Shown here piece by piece: positions 1-9,190 of a stretch of 64,000 bases of DNA. Position numbers and translations under genes: made by a program. The stretch is from Croceibacterium aestuarii (GTDB lineage: Bacteria > Pseudomonadota > Alphaproteobacteria > Sphingomonadales > Sphingomonadaceae): NCBI RefSeq assembly GCF_030657335.1, contig NZ_CP131039.1, positions 2,992,501 through 3,056,500 on the forward strand, written 5' to 3'. Below the pieces are notes generated by a model. The model saw nothing but the letters and a program-made list of their open reading frames with translations. It searched no databases and was not told where the DNA came from. How positions within the stretch are numbered: the first letter of the stretch is position 1; the number at the start of each line of letters is the position of its first letter.

Positions 1-1
1 C

Positions 2-1081
2 GAGGGCGAGGCCCCGGTCGGTTCGAGCCCGACACACATTTCCAATCCCAAGCTGCGCTACGAGGCCGAGCGCGCGTTCGTCTGGTCGGTTGTCGTCGGC
101 TTCGTGGTGCTGGCGGTCTACCTCGCGCAGTCGCTGCTGGTGATCGTCGGGGCGCTGGTCTTCGCCACCCTGCTCGACGGCGGGACGCGCCTGCTCGGCC
201 GCTGGCTGCCGCTGCCGCGCCTGGTGCGGTTGCTCATCGTCATGCTCTGCGCCATCGCCTTCATGGTCTGGCTGATGTGGTCGGCGGGATCGCAGATCTC
301 GCAGCAGGCGGCTGAGTTCCCCGCGCTCGTCGTCACCCAGATCGAGCGCTTCATCGCGTTCCTGACCGACAAGGGATTTTCGGTCGGGCAGGACGAAATC
401 CAGCGTGTCGTCGGCTCGGTGTTCAGCGGCGTGGGCACGGTGACCCGGGCCATCGGCGGGCTGTTCGGCGCGGTCACCACGATGGTGCTGATCGTGATCA
501 TCGGACTGTACCTGGCGATCGATCCCCGCCCCTACGAGCGCGGCATCGCGTGGATGTTGCCCGAGGATAGCCGCGAGCCGCTGGCCGAGACGTTCGATGC
601 GGTCGCCTTCACTCTGCGCCGTCTGCTCGCGGGCCGACTCGCCGGCATGGTCTTCGAGGGCCTGCTGACCTTTGCCCTGCTCAAGCTGCTCGGCGTGCCG
701 ATGGCGGCGCTGCTCGGCATCATCACCGGGCTGCTGGCCTTCATCCCCAACATCGGGGCGATCGTTTCCGGCGTCCTGATGACCCTGGTCGGGTTCTCGG
801 TGAGCACGGAAATCGGATTGTGGACCATCGGCGTCTACTTCCTGGTGCAGAACTTCGACGGCTACATCGTTGTGCCGATGATCGCCAAGAAGACGGTCGA
901 CCTGGCCCCGGCGCTGGTGCTCATGGCACAGCTGATTTTCGGGGTTCTGTTCGGCATTCTCGGCCTGGCGCTGGCGGACCCGATGCTGGTGATGATCAAG
1001 GTCGCGCTCGAACGCCGGGCGGAGCGGCTCGACCGCAGGGATCGGAGCCGGCGCGAAAGCGTCAAGGCGGCGTCCGCCTGA
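2..1081 (+). CDS. AI-2E family transporter (PerM-like permease), 5' end outside window
   Basis: This is a polytopic inner-membrane protein of the AI-2E exporter/PerM family; members export small molecules or ions and the substrate here is unknown. The reading frame is open to the left edge with no in-frame ATG, GTG or TTG before the GTG codons near 101-104. The residues before those codons (LRYEAERAFVW) look like the normal N-terminus of Sphingomonad homologues, so the gene starts upstream of the window. About 359 residues are visible: paired N-terminal membrane helices, a soluble middle part, and a C-terminal helix cluster with the family-type segment GIITGLLAFIPNIGAIVSG. The C-terminus is basic. 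The stop codon overlaps the next start by one base (TGATG), indicating co-transcription with the DUF3089 gene. Confidence 0.88.
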   Translation, partial: EGEAPVGSSPTHISNPKLRYEAERAFVWSVVVGFVVLAVYLAQSLLVIVGALVFATLLDGGTRLLGRWLPLPRLVRLLIVMLCAIAFMVWLMWSAGSQISQQAAEFPALVVTQIERFIAFLTDKGFSVGQDEIQRVVGSVFSGVGTVTRAIGGLFGAVTTMVLIVIIGLYLAIDPRPYERGIAWMLPEDSREPLAETFDAVAFTLRRLLAGRLAGMVFEGLLTFALLKLLGVPMAALLGIITGLLAFIPNIGAIVSGVLMTLVGFSVSTEIGLWTIGVYFLVQNFDGYIVVPMIAKKTVDLAPALVLMAQLIFGVLFGILGLALADPMLVMIKVALERRAERLDRRDRSRRESVKAASA

Positions 1082-2262
1082 TGGTCCGCAAATTCCTCAA
1101 CTTCATCGCGATCTGCGTCGTGCTGGTCATCGTCGGGGCCATCGCGCTCGCCGTCTGGTCGGACAAGGCGACACAGATCGCTTTCGTCCCCACTGCCGCT
1201 TTCGTCGACCAGAAGCCGTTCGAAGTGAACGCTTACCAGGACCCGGCGATGTGGTACTCGCGGCCCGGCTTCGGCGCGCCTAACGATCCGGCGCTGTGGC
1301 AGCCGCCGGAGGCAGCCGCAAAGGTGGCGGGAAGCGCGGCGCGCGCGGCCGAGGCCCCGCCGCGGCCCGCAGCGAGTCCGAGCGCTGCACCGCCGCCGTT
1401 CGCGGTCTTCTTCGTCCACCCGACCAGCTACATCAATCGCAACGCGTGGAACGCCCCGCTCGACGATCCGGACGGCGAGGCCCGCGCCCGGCTGTTCATC
1501 AAGGGCATGGCCAGCCCGTTCAACCGCGCGGCGGAGATCTGGGCGCCGAAATATCGCCAGGCGACCTTCGGCGCCTTCCTGACCGACGATCCCGCGGCGG
1601 ACAGGGCGCTCGATGCCGCCTATCAGGACGTCAGCCAGGCGTTCGACTTCTTCGTGTCGAGCATCCCGCCCGACATGCCGATCGTCCTGGCCGGGCACAG
1701 CCAAGGCGCCGCTCACCTGACCCGCCTGCTCGAGGAGCGCATCGCCGGTACGCCGCTGCAAGGCCGCGTGGCGATGGCCTATCTGATCGGCTGGCCTATC
1801 TCGGTCGAGCACGACCTGCCCGCGCTGGGTCTGCCAGCGTGCGCGACCGCTGAGCAGGCCGGCTGCATCATGGATTATTCGAGCTTCGCCGAGCCGGCCG
1901 AGCCGGGCCTGCTGCTCGAACGTTACCGCACTTCGCCCGGGTTCGACGGCAAGCCCCGCGGCGAGGACGGCCTGCTCTGCGTCAATCCGCTGACCGGGAC
2001 CATTGGCGGCGAGGCCGGAGCCAGCGCCAACCTCGGTACGCTGAAGCCCAATGACGATCTCAGCTCGGGCGAGCTGGTCCCCGGCGCGGTGCCGGCGAAG
2101 TGCAGCCCGCGCGGTTTGCTGCTGATCGGCGACCCGCCGAAAATGGGCCCCGGCGTGCTGCCCGGCAACAACTTCCATGTCTACGACATCCCGCTGTTCT
2201 GGCGAAACCTGCAAGCGGACGTCGACCGCCGCATGCGGGCATGGGCGGCGCAGCACCCGTGA
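1081..2262 (+). CDS. DUF3089 alpha/beta-hydrolase-fold protein, membrane-anchored
   Basis: A 393-residue protein with one N-terminal membrane segment (about residues 6-25) and then a periplasmic DUF3089-type domain. The nucleophile elbow GHSQG places the probable catalytic serine at residue 207 (IVLAGHSQGAAHL), and FFVHPTSY is the typical first core strand. A low-complexity Ala/Pro linker lies at about residues 80-100. The ATG at 1081 overlaps the preceding stop. The substrate is unknown; DUF3089 proteins are lipase-like by fold only. The 3' end overlaps the ruvX start. Confidence 0.85.
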   Translation: MVRKFLNFIAICVVLVIVGAIALAVWSDKATQIAFVPTAAFVDQKPFEVNAYQDPAMWYSRPGFGAPNDPALWQPPEAAAKVAGSAARAAEAPPRPAASPSAAPPPFAVFFVHPTSYINRNAWNAPLDDPDGEARARLFIKGMASPFNRAAEIWAPKYRQATFGAFLTDDPAADRALDAAYQDVSQAFDFFVSSIPPDMPIVLAGHSQGAAHLTRLLEERIAGTPLQGRVAMAYLIGWPISVEHDLPALGLPACATAEQAGCIMDYSSFAEPAEPGLLLERYRTSPGFDGKPRGEDGLLCVNPLTGTIGGEAGASANLGTLKPNDDLSSGELVPGAVPAKCSPRGLLLIGDPPKMGPGVLPGNNFHVYDIPLFWRNLQADVDRRMRAWAAQHP

Positions 2263-2726
2263 TCTTCACGACCGCGGCGGAGCTGCGCGGCGCCTTGCCC
2301 GAGGGAGGGGTATTGCTCGGAATCGACCTCGGCACCAAGACCATCGGCACCGCGCTGAGCGACGCGGGCTGGCGCTTCGCCACCGCCGGCAAGACGCTCG
2401 CTCGGGGAAAATTCTCGCGCGACCTCGAGGCAATCCGAGCGGTCGTCGCCGATCGCCGGGCGGCCGGCATCGTCCTCGGTCTGCCCCTCAACATGGACGG
2501 CAGCGAAGGCCCCCGCGCCCAGAGCGCCCGCGCCTACGCGCGCAACCTCGCCCCGCTGGCCCTGCCGGTGCTGCTGTGGGACGAACGCTGGTCGACGACC
2601 AGCGCCGAGCGCGACCTCGTGGCGCAGGATTGGAGCCGCACGAAGCGCAAGGACCGAATCGACAGCCACGCCGCTGCGATCATCCTTCAGGCCGCGCTCG
2701 ATGCGCTGACCGGGGGGCTGTTCTAA
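2259..2726 (+). CDS. ruvX: RuvX/YqgF Holliday-junction resolvase-like protein
   Basis: YqgF/RuvX is an RNase H-fold nuclease linked to pre-16S rRNA 5' maturation and possibly to recombination. The protein has 155 residues from the GTG at 2259. The DxGxKxxG motif (residues 23-30), the central LGLPLNMDG, the DERWSTTSA segment and C-terminal DSHAA supply the acidic active-site residues. The GTG start makes a 4-base GTGA overlap with the preceding stop and begins VIFTTAAEL, like homologues. An ATG at 2241 would add six residues and is the alternative. Cytoplasmic. Confidence 0.93.
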   Translation: MIFTTAAELRGALPEGGVLLGIDLGTKTIGTALSDAGWRFATAGKTLARGKFSRDLEAIRAVVADRRAAGIVLGLPLNMDGSEGPRAQSARAYARNLAPLALPVLLWDERWSTTSAERDLVAQDWSRTKRKDRIDSHAAAIILQAALDALTGGLF

Positions 2727-2803
2727 GTTCGACCCGGTCGACGGCGTAATCGGCGTGTGTATCGCCCGACGGAGCGCTTCAGTCGCAGCAGGAGCAGCGG
2801 CGT

Positions 2804-3586
2804 TCAACGGGTGCGCAGGACCAGCGTGAGGCCGGGCGGATCGCTGCTGGGTGCGGCGTCGAGCGGATAGCGCATCGCATCGGCGCGGGCGCGGTTGAGG
2901 ATTGCCGCCGGCACCTCCGCTTGATGGAGGATGGTGTCGGCCACGCCGAGCAGTTGCATCTGGCGCATCGTCAGCTCCTCGGGGTCGGCGCTGACGGTAA
3001 GCTCGATGCGGTTCGCTTGCGGCCCGTCGGCGAGATCGGAGGCAAGCCAGCGCTCCACTTCCTCGGGCCCCGCGCCCCCAAGGGGGTCGAGCGGCCCGCC
3101 CTCTGCGAGCGCCGCGTCGAGCGCACCGCGGCGCTCGGCGGCGCCGGGCCAACGCGCGCGGATCGCGCCGCGCGAAAGCGCCAGCGCCTGCGCCAGGCGT
3201 CCGACGCTGACCGGGAGAATGCTCTCGAGCCGCAGGCGCAGGTGCTTGGCCAGCCCGGCCGAGGCGCCGCCCGTACCTATGGCGATCTGCACGGGTTCGC
3301 GTTCGAGCACGCTCGGCGTGGTGAAGTCGCAGAGCTCGGGCCTGTCGACGACATTGACCAGCATGCCGGCCTCGCGCAGGCGAGCGGCCGCCGCTTCCGC
3401 GAGCGCCGGGTCCTCGATCGCGACGAAGCCTATCCGCGCGCCGGCGCCGATCGCCCCTGCCTCTTCGCGGATCACCTTGGCGCCGGCCCGCTCGGCCAGG
3501 CGGCGCTTGGCATCGGCCGCCGTCCCCTCCCCCAGTACGAGAACCGGCTTGCCGGCCACGCGATGGAAGAGCGGAAGCGAGATCAT
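2804..3586 (-). CDS. Precorrin-2 dehydrogenase/sirohydrochlorin ferrochelatase (CysG N-terminal domain type)
   Basis: This is the bifunctional Met8p/CysG-N enzyme that oxidises precorrin-2 to sirohydrochlorin with NAD+ and inserts iron to make siroheme. It has 260 residues starting MISLPLFHR. The nucleotide-binding loop VLVLGEGTAADAKRRL lies near residues 12-27, followed by NVVDRPELCDFTTPS and the segment IAIGTGGASAGLAKHLR, all typical of the family. No C-terminal methyltransferase domain is present, so the uroporphyrinogen methyltransferase must be elsewhere. The frame is open further upstream, but that stretch is a shadow of lysA. It starts one base after the lysA stop, so it is the last gene of an argH-lptM-lysA transcription unit. 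Confidence 0.88.
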   Translation of the reverse strand: MISLPLFHRVAGKPVLVLGEGTAADAKRRLAERAGAKVIREEAGAIGAGARIGFVAIEDPALAEAAAARLREAGMLVNVVDRPELCDFTTPSVLEREPVQIAIGTGGASAGLAKHLRLRLESILPVSVGRLAQALALSRGAIRARWPGAAERRGALDAALAEGGPLDPLGGAGPEEVERWLASDLADGPQANRIELTVSADPEELTMRQMQLLGVADTILHQAEVPAAILNRARADAMRYPLDAAPSSDPPGLTLVLRTR

Positions 3587-3587
3587 G

Positions 3588-4850
3588 CTATTCGAGCCAG
3601 TCGGGCACGCGCTCGGCGGCGGTGATTTCTTCGGGGGCGATACGGTCGGCCACGACAGCGAACTTGTCGCCGTCGACCATGACCTCGGCGACGAAGCCGC
3701 GGCTGTTATAGCTCGAGGCCATAGTCGCACCATAGGCCCCGGCGGTGCGGAACACCGCGAGGTCCCCGGCGACGAGCGCGTCGATGTCGCGATCCCGGGC
3801 GAAAGTGTCGCCGGTCTCGCAGATCGGACCGACGACGTTGGCGGTCATCCGCCCGCCCGAAGGCCTGACCGCATCGATATCGTGCCAGGCGTCGTAGAGG
3901 GCGGGCCGAGCAAGGTCGTTCATGGCTGCATCCACTATCACGAAGGGTGGCCCGTTGCCTCCGCGTTTTACCCGGATCACCCGTGTCAGCAGCACCCCGG
4001 CGTTACCCGTGATGACTCGCCCGGGCTCGAACATCAGGCGTACGTCCCAGCCCTTGGTCGCGCGGGCGACCATCGCGCCGTATTCGGCCGGGCTCGGCAG
4101 GACTTCGCCAGCCTTGTAGGGCACGCCGAGCCCGCCTCCGAGGTCGACATGGGTGATGGCGTGGCCCTGCGACCTCAGCGTCTCGACCAGCGCCCCGACC
4201 CGCGCAAACGCCTTCTCGAAGGGGTCGAGGCTGGATAGCTGGCTGCCGATATGCACCGCCAGCCCCCGCAGGTTCATGCCGGGCCGCTGCGAAAGGTCGG
4301 CGAAGATCTCTTCGGCGCGATTGATCGGCACACCGAACTTGTTTTCGGCCTTGCCGGTCGAGATCTTGGCGTGAGTCCGGGCATCGACATCGGGATTGAC
4401 CCGCAGCGCCGCGGGCGCGCTGAGGCCCTTGCGCTCGGCGATCAGAGCCAGCTCGTGACCCTCTTCCTCGCTCTCGATGTTGAACTGGCCGATCCCGGCA
4501 TCGAGCGCCTCGGCCATCTCGCGATGGGTCTTGCCGACGCCGGAAAAGATGATGTCCTGCGCCTCTACGCCAGCCGCGAGCGCGCGCTTCATTTCACCGC
4601 CGGAGACGACGTCGGCGCCGAAGCCCTGACGTTGCAGCACCTTGATTACCGCGAGGTTGGGATTCGACTTGAGCGCAAAGGCGATGTGCGGATTGTCGAG
4701 TTCCGACAGCGCCTCGCGAAACACGCGAGCATGACGCTCAAGCGTGGCGCGCGAATAGACGTATACCGGGGTGCCGATTTCTTCGGCTATGCGCGCCAAT
4801 GGCACGTCCTCGGCGTAGAGTTCGCCGTCGCGTAACTGGAAATGGTCCAT
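3588..4850 (-). CDS. lysA: Diaminopimelate decarboxylase
   Basis: LysA decarboxylates meso-2,6-diaminopimelate to L-lysine, the last step of lysine synthesis, using PLP. The 420-residue length is normal. The PLP lysine is K61 in FALKSNPN. A GGGLGVPY glycine loop binds phosphate, and CETGDTFA carries the catalytic cysteine of fold-III decarboxylases. The C-terminal AGAYGATMASSYNSR segment is the family signature. It starts seven bases after the LptM-like lipoprotein gene. Confidence 0.97.
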   Translation of the reverse strand: MDHFQLRDGELYAEDVPLARIAEEIGTPVYVYSRATLERHARVFREALSELDNPHIAFALKSNPNLAVIKVLQRQGFGADVVSGGEMKRALAAGVEAQDIIFSGVGKTHREMAEALDAGIGQFNIESEEEGHELALIAERKGLSAPAALRVNPDVDARTHAKISTGKAENKFGVPINRAEEIFADLSQRPGMNLRGLAVHIGSQLSSLDPFEKAFARVGALVETLRSQGHAITHVDLGGGLGVPYKAGEVLPSPAEYGAMVARATKGWDVRLMFEPGRVITGNAGVLLTRVIRVKRGGNGPPFVIVDAAMNDLARPALYDAWHDIDAVRPSGGRMTANVVGPICETGDTFARDRDIDALVAGDLAVFRTAGAYGATMASSYNSRGFVAEVMVDGDKFAVVADRIAPEEITAAERVPDWLE

Positions 4851-4857
4851 AATCTGG

Positions 4858-5100
4858 TCAGCCTTCGGGAGGGAGGTCGAAAGGATCGTCTTCGCGTTCC
4901 TCCGACCGTTTTCGCAGCTCCACGCTGCGCTCCGGGGCGGCCTGGGTGGGCGGTTCGAGCAATTCGGACGCGCTCAGCTGGTGGTCGCTGCCGTAAGGTG
5001 CGACCGGCAGGTCGTGACCGGGGAGCGGTTCGAGGTCCTTCTTCTGGCCGCAGGCGGCGAGCAACAGGAGCCCGGCAAGCGGGGCGAGGCGGCGGATCAT
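4858..5100 (-). CDS. LptM-like small lipoprotein
   Basis: An 80-residue lipoprotein. Signal peptide residues 1-16 end in the lipobox LLAACGQK with lipidated C17; the rest is short, hydrophilic and probably disordered. The Cys-Gly-Gln-Lys-x-x-L pattern and the position directly before lysA match LptM (YifL), which in enterobacteria helps mature the LPS transporter LptD. The start overlaps the argH stop by four bases (ATGA). The LptM assignment rests on motif and synteny only. Confidence 0.8.
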   Translation of the reverse strand: MIRRLAPLAGLLLLAACGQKKDLEPLPGHDLPVAPYGSDHQLSASELLEPPTQAAPERSVELRKRSEEREDDPFDLPPEG

Positions 5101-6473
5101 GCGTCCATTCCTAGCGCCTTGCGCGCTTCGGCGACACGCTTGTTCACTTCGGCCGGAGCGGTGCCGCCATGGCTGCTGCGCGCGGCGACCGAGCTTTCGA
5201 CCGACAGCGCCTCGAACACGCCCTCTCCGATGCGGGAGTCGATGCCCTGCAGTTCGGCGAGGGAAAGCCGGTCGAGCGCCACCCCTTTGCTCTCGGCCAG
5301 CTTGACGACCGCGCCGGTTACGTGGTGCGCCTCGCGAAACGGCAGCCCCGCTTCGCGCACCAGCCAGTCGGCCAGGTCGGTCGCGGTGGCATAGCCGAGC
5401 TCGGCCGCCTGGCGCATGCGCTCGGTGCGGAACGCGGCTTCGCCGATCATCCCGGTCATCGCCGCGATCGACAGGCCGAGCAGGCTCGCCGCCTCGAACA
5501 CCGGCGGCTTGTCGTCCTGCATGTCTTTCGAATAGGCCAGCGGCAGGCCCTTCATGGTCACCGAAAGCGCGGTCAGGCAGCCGATGATGCGCCCGGCATG
5601 CCCGCGCACCAGTTCGGCGGCGTCGGGGTTCTTCTTCTGCGGCATGATCGAGCTGCCGGTGCTAAGCGAATCCGGCAGGCGGACGAAGCCGAACGGCTGG
5701 CTGGCCCACAGGATCAACTCCTCGGCCAGCCGCGAGAGGTGCAGCGCGCACTGCGCGGCGGCCTGGAGGTAATCGAGCGCGAAGTCGCGGTCGGACACGG
5801 CGTCGAGGCTGTTGGCGGTCGGCCGGTCGAAACCGAGCGCCTGCGCGGTCATCTCGCGGTCGATGGCGAAACCGGTTCCGGCCAGCGCGGCGCTGCCCAG
5901 CGGGCACTCGTTGAGCCGGGCGCGGGCGTCGTGGAAGCGGGTGCGGTCGCGCCGGACCATCTCGTAATAGGCCATCAGGTGGTGGCCGAGGGTGACCGGC
6001 TGCGCCGCCTGCAGGTGCGTGAAGCCGGGCATGATGGCGCCGGCATGCTCGCCCGCACGCGTGACCAGCGCTTTCTGCAGCGCCTCCAGCCCGGCATCGG
6101 CCTGGTCCATCGCATCGCGTACCCACAGGCGGAAGTCGGTCGCCACCTGGTCGTTGCGGCTGCGCGCGGTGTGGAGCCTCCCGGCCGTGGAGCCGATCAG
6201 GTCGGCCAGCCGGCTCTCGGTGGTCATGTGGATGTCTTCGAGGTCCCAGTCCTCGGGGACGCCCTGCGCTTCGTATTCGGCGGCGACCTGGTCGAGACCC
6301 TGCTCGATGGCCAGCGCATCGTCGTCGGAAACGATGCCGCAGGCGCCGAGCATGGCGACATGGGCCTTGCTCGCGGCGATGTCCTGGCGCCACAAGGCTT
6401 TGTCGAACGGGATCGACGCGTTAATCTCGCGCATGATCGCAGCCGGGCCTTCCGCGAAGCGCCCGCCCCACAT
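5097..6473 (-). CDS. argH: Argininosuccinate lyase
   Basis: ArgH splits argininosuccinate into arginine and fumarate. With the ATG at 6473 the protein has 458 residues and starts [10 protein letters not shown], as in homologues. Signatures seen are [23 protein letters not shown]-like [11 protein letters not shown] and the fumarase-superfamily loop [13 protein letters not shown] longer in-frame start at 6527 lacks a ribosome-binding site and would overlap the divergent thioredoxin gene, so it was not used. The head-to-head gap to the TlpA-like gene is only 16 bases, so the promoters must overlap the coding regions. Confidence 0.96.
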   Translation of the reverse strand: MWGGRFAEGPAAIMREINASIPFDKALWRQDIAASKAHVAMLGACGIVSDDDALAIEQGLDQVAAEYEAQGVPEDWDLEDIHMTTESRLADLIGSTAGRLHTARSRNDQVATDFRLWVRDAMDQADAGLEALQKALVTRAGEHAGAIMPGFTHLQAAQPVTLGHHLMAYYEMVRRDRTRFHDARARLNECPLGSAALAGTGFAIDREMTAQALGFDRPTANSLDAVSDRDFALDYLQAAAQCALHLSRLAEELILWASQPFGFVRLPDSLSTGSSIMPQKKNPDAAELVRGHAGRIIGCLTALSVTMKGLPLAYSKDMQDDKPPVFEAASLLGLSIAAMTGMIGEAAFRTERMRQAAELGYATATDLADWLVREAGLPFREAHHVTGAVVKLAESKGVALDRLSLAELQGIDSRIGEGVFEALSVESSVAARSSHGGTAPAEVNKRVAEARKALGMDA

Positions 6474-6489
6474 CTGATTGGAGCTCTCA

Positions 6490-7068
6490 ATGCCCCGCTT
6501 GCCCTTGCTATCGCTCACTTGCGCCATCGCCTTGTCTGTGGCGGCTTGCGATAGGCAAAGCGCCGATGAGGCGCAACAACAGGAAAACTCCGCCGCCGCC
6601 AAGCCAGACGAGGCGCTGAGCGGGATCGTCGACCGCAGCCAGGCCGGAACGCCGCTGCCCGAGGTGACCGTGGCCGACCCGACCGGCACGACGCTCGATC
6701 TCGCCAAGGCTGGCGGAAAGCCGGTGCTGCTCAACCTGTGGGCCACCTGGTGCGCCCCGTGCGTTGCCGAGATGCCGCTGCTCGACCGGCTGGCGGCCGA
6801 AAAGGCCGATTCGCTGCGCGTCATCACCGTCAGCGAGGACATGAAGGGCGCCGAGCTCGTGGTGCCGTTCTTCGCCGAGAAGAAATTCGCGCATCTGCCG
6901 CAATGGATCGACCCGAGGAACGATCTCGCCTTCGGCATGGGCGGCGGGGCGAGCCTGCCGCTGACCGTGCTCTACGATACCGACGGCAAGGAGCTGTGGC
7001 GCGTGATCGGCGGGTTCGACTGGTCGAGCGACGAGGCCAGGGCGATGCTCGCCGAGGCCGATGGCTGA
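6490..7068 (+). CDS. TlpA/ResA-like thioredoxin lipoprotein
   Basis: An exported thiol-disulfide protein of 192 residues. The signal peptide ends in the lipobox SVAAC with C20. The active site WCAPC occupies residues 87-91 after VLLNLWAT, and the cis-proline loop is SLPLTVLY. TlpA/ResA proteins reduce periplasmic thiols, for example apocytochrome c or copper-site cysteines. A GGAG Shine-Dalgarno at 6480-6483 supports the ATG at 6490. The 3' end overlaps the exported dioxygenase gene by eight bases, so the two are co-translated; DsbD at 30693-32753 could supply its electrons (inference). Confidence 0.9.
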   Translation: MPRLPLLSLTCAIALSVAACDRQSADEAQQQENSAAAKPDEALSGIVDRSQAGTPLPEVTVADPTGTTLDLAKAGGKPVLLNLWATWCAPCVAEMPLLDRLAAEKADSLRVITVSEDMKGAELVVPFFAEKKFAHLPQWIDPRNDLAFGMGGGASLPLTVLYDTDGKELWRVIGGFDWSSDEARAMLAEADG

Positions 7069-7825
7069 GGACCACTCGCAACTGGCGCTCGACCGCCGCG
7101 CGACGCTCGGTCTGCTCGGGCTGGGCGGCGCGGCACTGGCCGGGTGCGGCGGCGGGGCGCGGGCGGCAGCCTGCCTCGCCACACCGGCCGAGACGCGCGG
7201 CCCGTTCGCCGGCGATGGCGGCAGCGACCGCGGCGGGCGGCGCCTCACGGTGCTCGCCAGCGACGACGTCATCCGCAGCGACATTCGCGGCAGCTTCGCC
7301 GGCCTCGACGGACACGCGGACGGCGTCCCGCTCGACCTGACGATCACCTTGCTGGGCACCGCCGGAGGGTGCAACCCGATGGCCGGATGGGGCCTCTACC
7401 TGTGGCATAACGACGCGGCGGGGAAGTACTCGCTCTACGACCTGCCGCACGCCAACTACCTGCGCGGACTGCAGCAGAGCGGCGATGCGGGGACGCTGCG
7501 CTTCCGGACGATCCTGCCGGGCTGCTACGGCGGGCGCGCGCCGCACCTGCACTTCGAGGTCTATTCGAGCGCTCAGGCCGCGATCGCCGGGGATCCTGCC
7601 TTGCTCGCCTCGCAATTTGCCCTGCCCGAAGACAAGTGCCGCGCGGTCTATTCGGCCGATCCGCGCTATGGCGACAGCCTCGCCAACCTCGACCGCTGGC
7701 CGACCGGACGCGACTTCGTGTTCCGCGACGCGAGCGACGAGGAACTGGCGCTGGAGACGATCGCGCTGGAGGGCGATGCGAGGAGCGGCCTCAGGGGGGC
7801 GGCGACTGTCGCCATCGCCTACTAG
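7061..7825 (+). CDS. Exported intradiol ring-cleavage dioxygenase-like lipoprotein
   Basis: 254 residues. The N-terminus has a twin-arginine pair (DRRATLG, residues 11-17), a hydrophobic run and a lipobox LAGC at C29, so export by Tat and lipidation are likely. The core carries two intradiol signatures: LWHNDAAGKYSLYD and PGCYGGRAPHLHFEV. The latter holds the Tyr-His-His ligands of non-haem Fe(III), and an upstream tyrosine would be the fourth ligand. Intradiol enzymes open catechol-type rings between the hydroxyls. Whether this copy is active is unknown, because exported bacterial members are poorly characterised. Confidence 0.82.
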   Translation: MAEDHSQLALDRRATLGLLGLGGAALAGCGGGARAAACLATPAETRGPFAGDGGSDRGGRRLTVLASDDVIRSDIRGSFAGLDGHADGVPLDLTITLLGTAGGCNPMAGWGLYLWHNDAAGKYSLYDLPHANYLRGLQQSGDAGTLRFRTILPGCYGGRAPHLHFEVYSSAQAAIAGDPALLASQFALPEDKCRAVYSADPRYGDSLANLDRWPTGRDFVFRDASDEELALETIALEGDARSGLRGAATVAIAY

Positions 7826-7829
7826 CGCG

Positions 7830-7902
7830 TGGGCGCTGACGGGCTCGAACCGCCGACCCTCTCGGTGTAAACGAGATGCTCTACCAACTGAGCTAAGCGC
7901 CC
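7830..7902 (-). tRNA. tRNA-Val(TAC)
   Basis: A complete 73-nt cloverleaf on the minus strand. The acceptor strands GGGCGCT and AGCGCCC pair. The D arm is GCTC...GAGC. The anticodon arm CTCGT/ACGAG encloses the anticodon TAC (valine, GUA codons). The T arm contains GGTTCGAGCCC. The CCA end is not encoded. Confidence 0.96.
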
Positions 7903-7970
7903 CACGCGGGAAGCGCGGATTTAGCGGGTTTTTCCGGTCTTACAACCGCCACCCGCGTCATCGGCGCAAA

Positions 7971-9059
7971 CTAGCCCGGCAGCTTGAACAGGTGTGCGGC
8001 ATTGCCGCCGTAGATCGCCCGCTTGACCGCGCCTGGCAGCTGAACCTCGTCCATGAAGCGCACTGTCGGCTCCATCTCCTCATAGGGATAATCGATCGCC
8101 CACAGCACGTTCTCGGCGCCAAGAACCTCGACCGCATAGGCAAGCGTGGGCGCATGGACGAACCCACTCGTGGTGACCGCAAAGTTGCGCAGGAACACCT
8201 CGGACGGCTTCAACTTGGCCTCATACGATTGCGGCCGGTACTCGTACCAGTGATCGGCCCGCGAGAGGTAATACGGCACGTTCTCGCCCATGTGGCCGAG
8301 GACTATCCTGAGTTTCGGGTAGCGCACGAAGACGTCCGACAGGATCATGCGCATGGCGTGGGTGCCGGTCTCAATCGCATATCCCCAGATCGCGGCTCGC
8401 AGGCGATTGTCGCGAAACGGACCGGCGAGGCCGTCCGACGGACAGCGCGGGTGGATGTAGATCGGCCGGTCGAGCGCCTCCGCCGCTTCGAGGATCGGCC
8501 CGAAGCGCGGATCGTCGAGGTAGAGGTTGTCGGTGTGCGAATTGACGATGAAGCCGTGCAGGCCGAGCTGGTCTATCGCCCGCTCCATCTCGCGCGCAGC
8601 CGCCGCGGGGTCCTGCGGCGAGAAGCTGGCAAGTCCGCCGAACCGGGCCGGTCGATCGGCCACGATCCGCGCCAGCCTGTCGTTGGCCACGCTCGCCATC
8701 CTCACCGCATCGGCCCGCCCGAGCAGTTGCACGCCGGGCGAGGTCAGCGACAGCACGTGCATGTCGATCCCGAGCCGGTCCATTTCCTCCAGCCGGCGAT
8801 CGGTATCGAACAGGTTCTCCACCAGCGGATTGCTCGCGGACGGGTTGGCGCCCGGCGGCGGCCGCAATTGCACGAGGTCGAGATTGTCTCCCCCGGCGAC
8901 GGCGATATCGCGGTTCATCGCCATGATTTCCGGAAAGCTCCAGGCTTCCTCGACGGCGATGCGCCGCATCGGTCCCTGCTGCGCCAGCGCGCTACCGCTG
9001 CCGGCAACCGCGGCACCCGCCGCTGTAGCGGCCAGGAATTTTCTGCGATCGATTGTCAT
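7971..9059 (-). CDS. Tat-exported amidohydrolase of the ACMSD/5-carboxyvanillate decarboxylase-like group
   Basis: 362 residues. The N-terminus MTIDRRKFLAATAAG is a Tat signal with an AxA site near residue 26, so the enzyme is periplasmic. The mature part starts with IAVEEAW, matching the metal-binding EEAF/EEH start of aromatic-acid decarboxylases in the amidohydrolase-2 family. IYIHPR, LGHMGEN and the C-terminal AIDYPYEE carry the remaining expected metal and catalytic residues. Family members decarboxylate aromatic acids or hydrolyse lactones; the substrate here is unknown. It is divergent from the asparaginase gene. Confidence 0.85.
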   Translation of the reverse strand: MTIDRRKFLAATAAGAAVAGSGSALAQQGPMRRIAVEEAWSFPEIMAMNRDIAVAGGDNLDLVQLRPPPGANPSASNPLVENLFDTDRRLEEMDRLGIDMHVLSLTSPGVQLLGRADAVRMASVANDRLARIVADRPARFGGLASFSPQDPAAAAREMERAIDQLGLHGFIVNSHTDNLYLDDPRFGPILEAAEALDRPIYIHPRCPSDGLAGPFRDNRLRAAIWGYAIETGTHAMRMILSDVFVRYPKLRIVLGHMGENVPYYLSRADHWYEYRPQSYEAKLKPSEVFLRNFAVTTSGFVHAPTLAYAVEVLGAENVLWAIDYPYEEMEPTVRFMDEVQLPGAVKRAIYGGNAAHLFKLPG

Positions 9060-9190
9060 GTCCCTCTCCTCGAGGCTGCATGGGATACTTGGGCCGCGAG
9101 ACTCTGCAAGATCGATTGCGTTTGCCGCTGGGCGCCCGGGCGCATTTCACGCTGCTTGGCGCGAACGGTCGGCGCGGCTAGAGGCGGCGC

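Noticed and set aside
17-33. Perfect tRNA-like T arm (5-bp stem around TTCGAGC) followed by TCCA at 41-44
   Set aside because: No matching acceptor or other arms can be checked because they would lie outside the window. The stretch is in frame with the permease, whose N-terminal residues look conserved through it. Coincidence is more likely, but the bases to the left of the window would decide.
862-2256. 464-codon minus-strand open frame opposite the DUF3089 gene
   Set aside because: No start context and shadow-like composition; the plus strand has membrane helix and GHSQG motif.
6474-6527. Longer argH start at 6527
   Set aside because: No ribosome-binding site, and it would overlap the divergent thioredoxin gene, which has a clear GGAG; homologues begin at MWGGRF.
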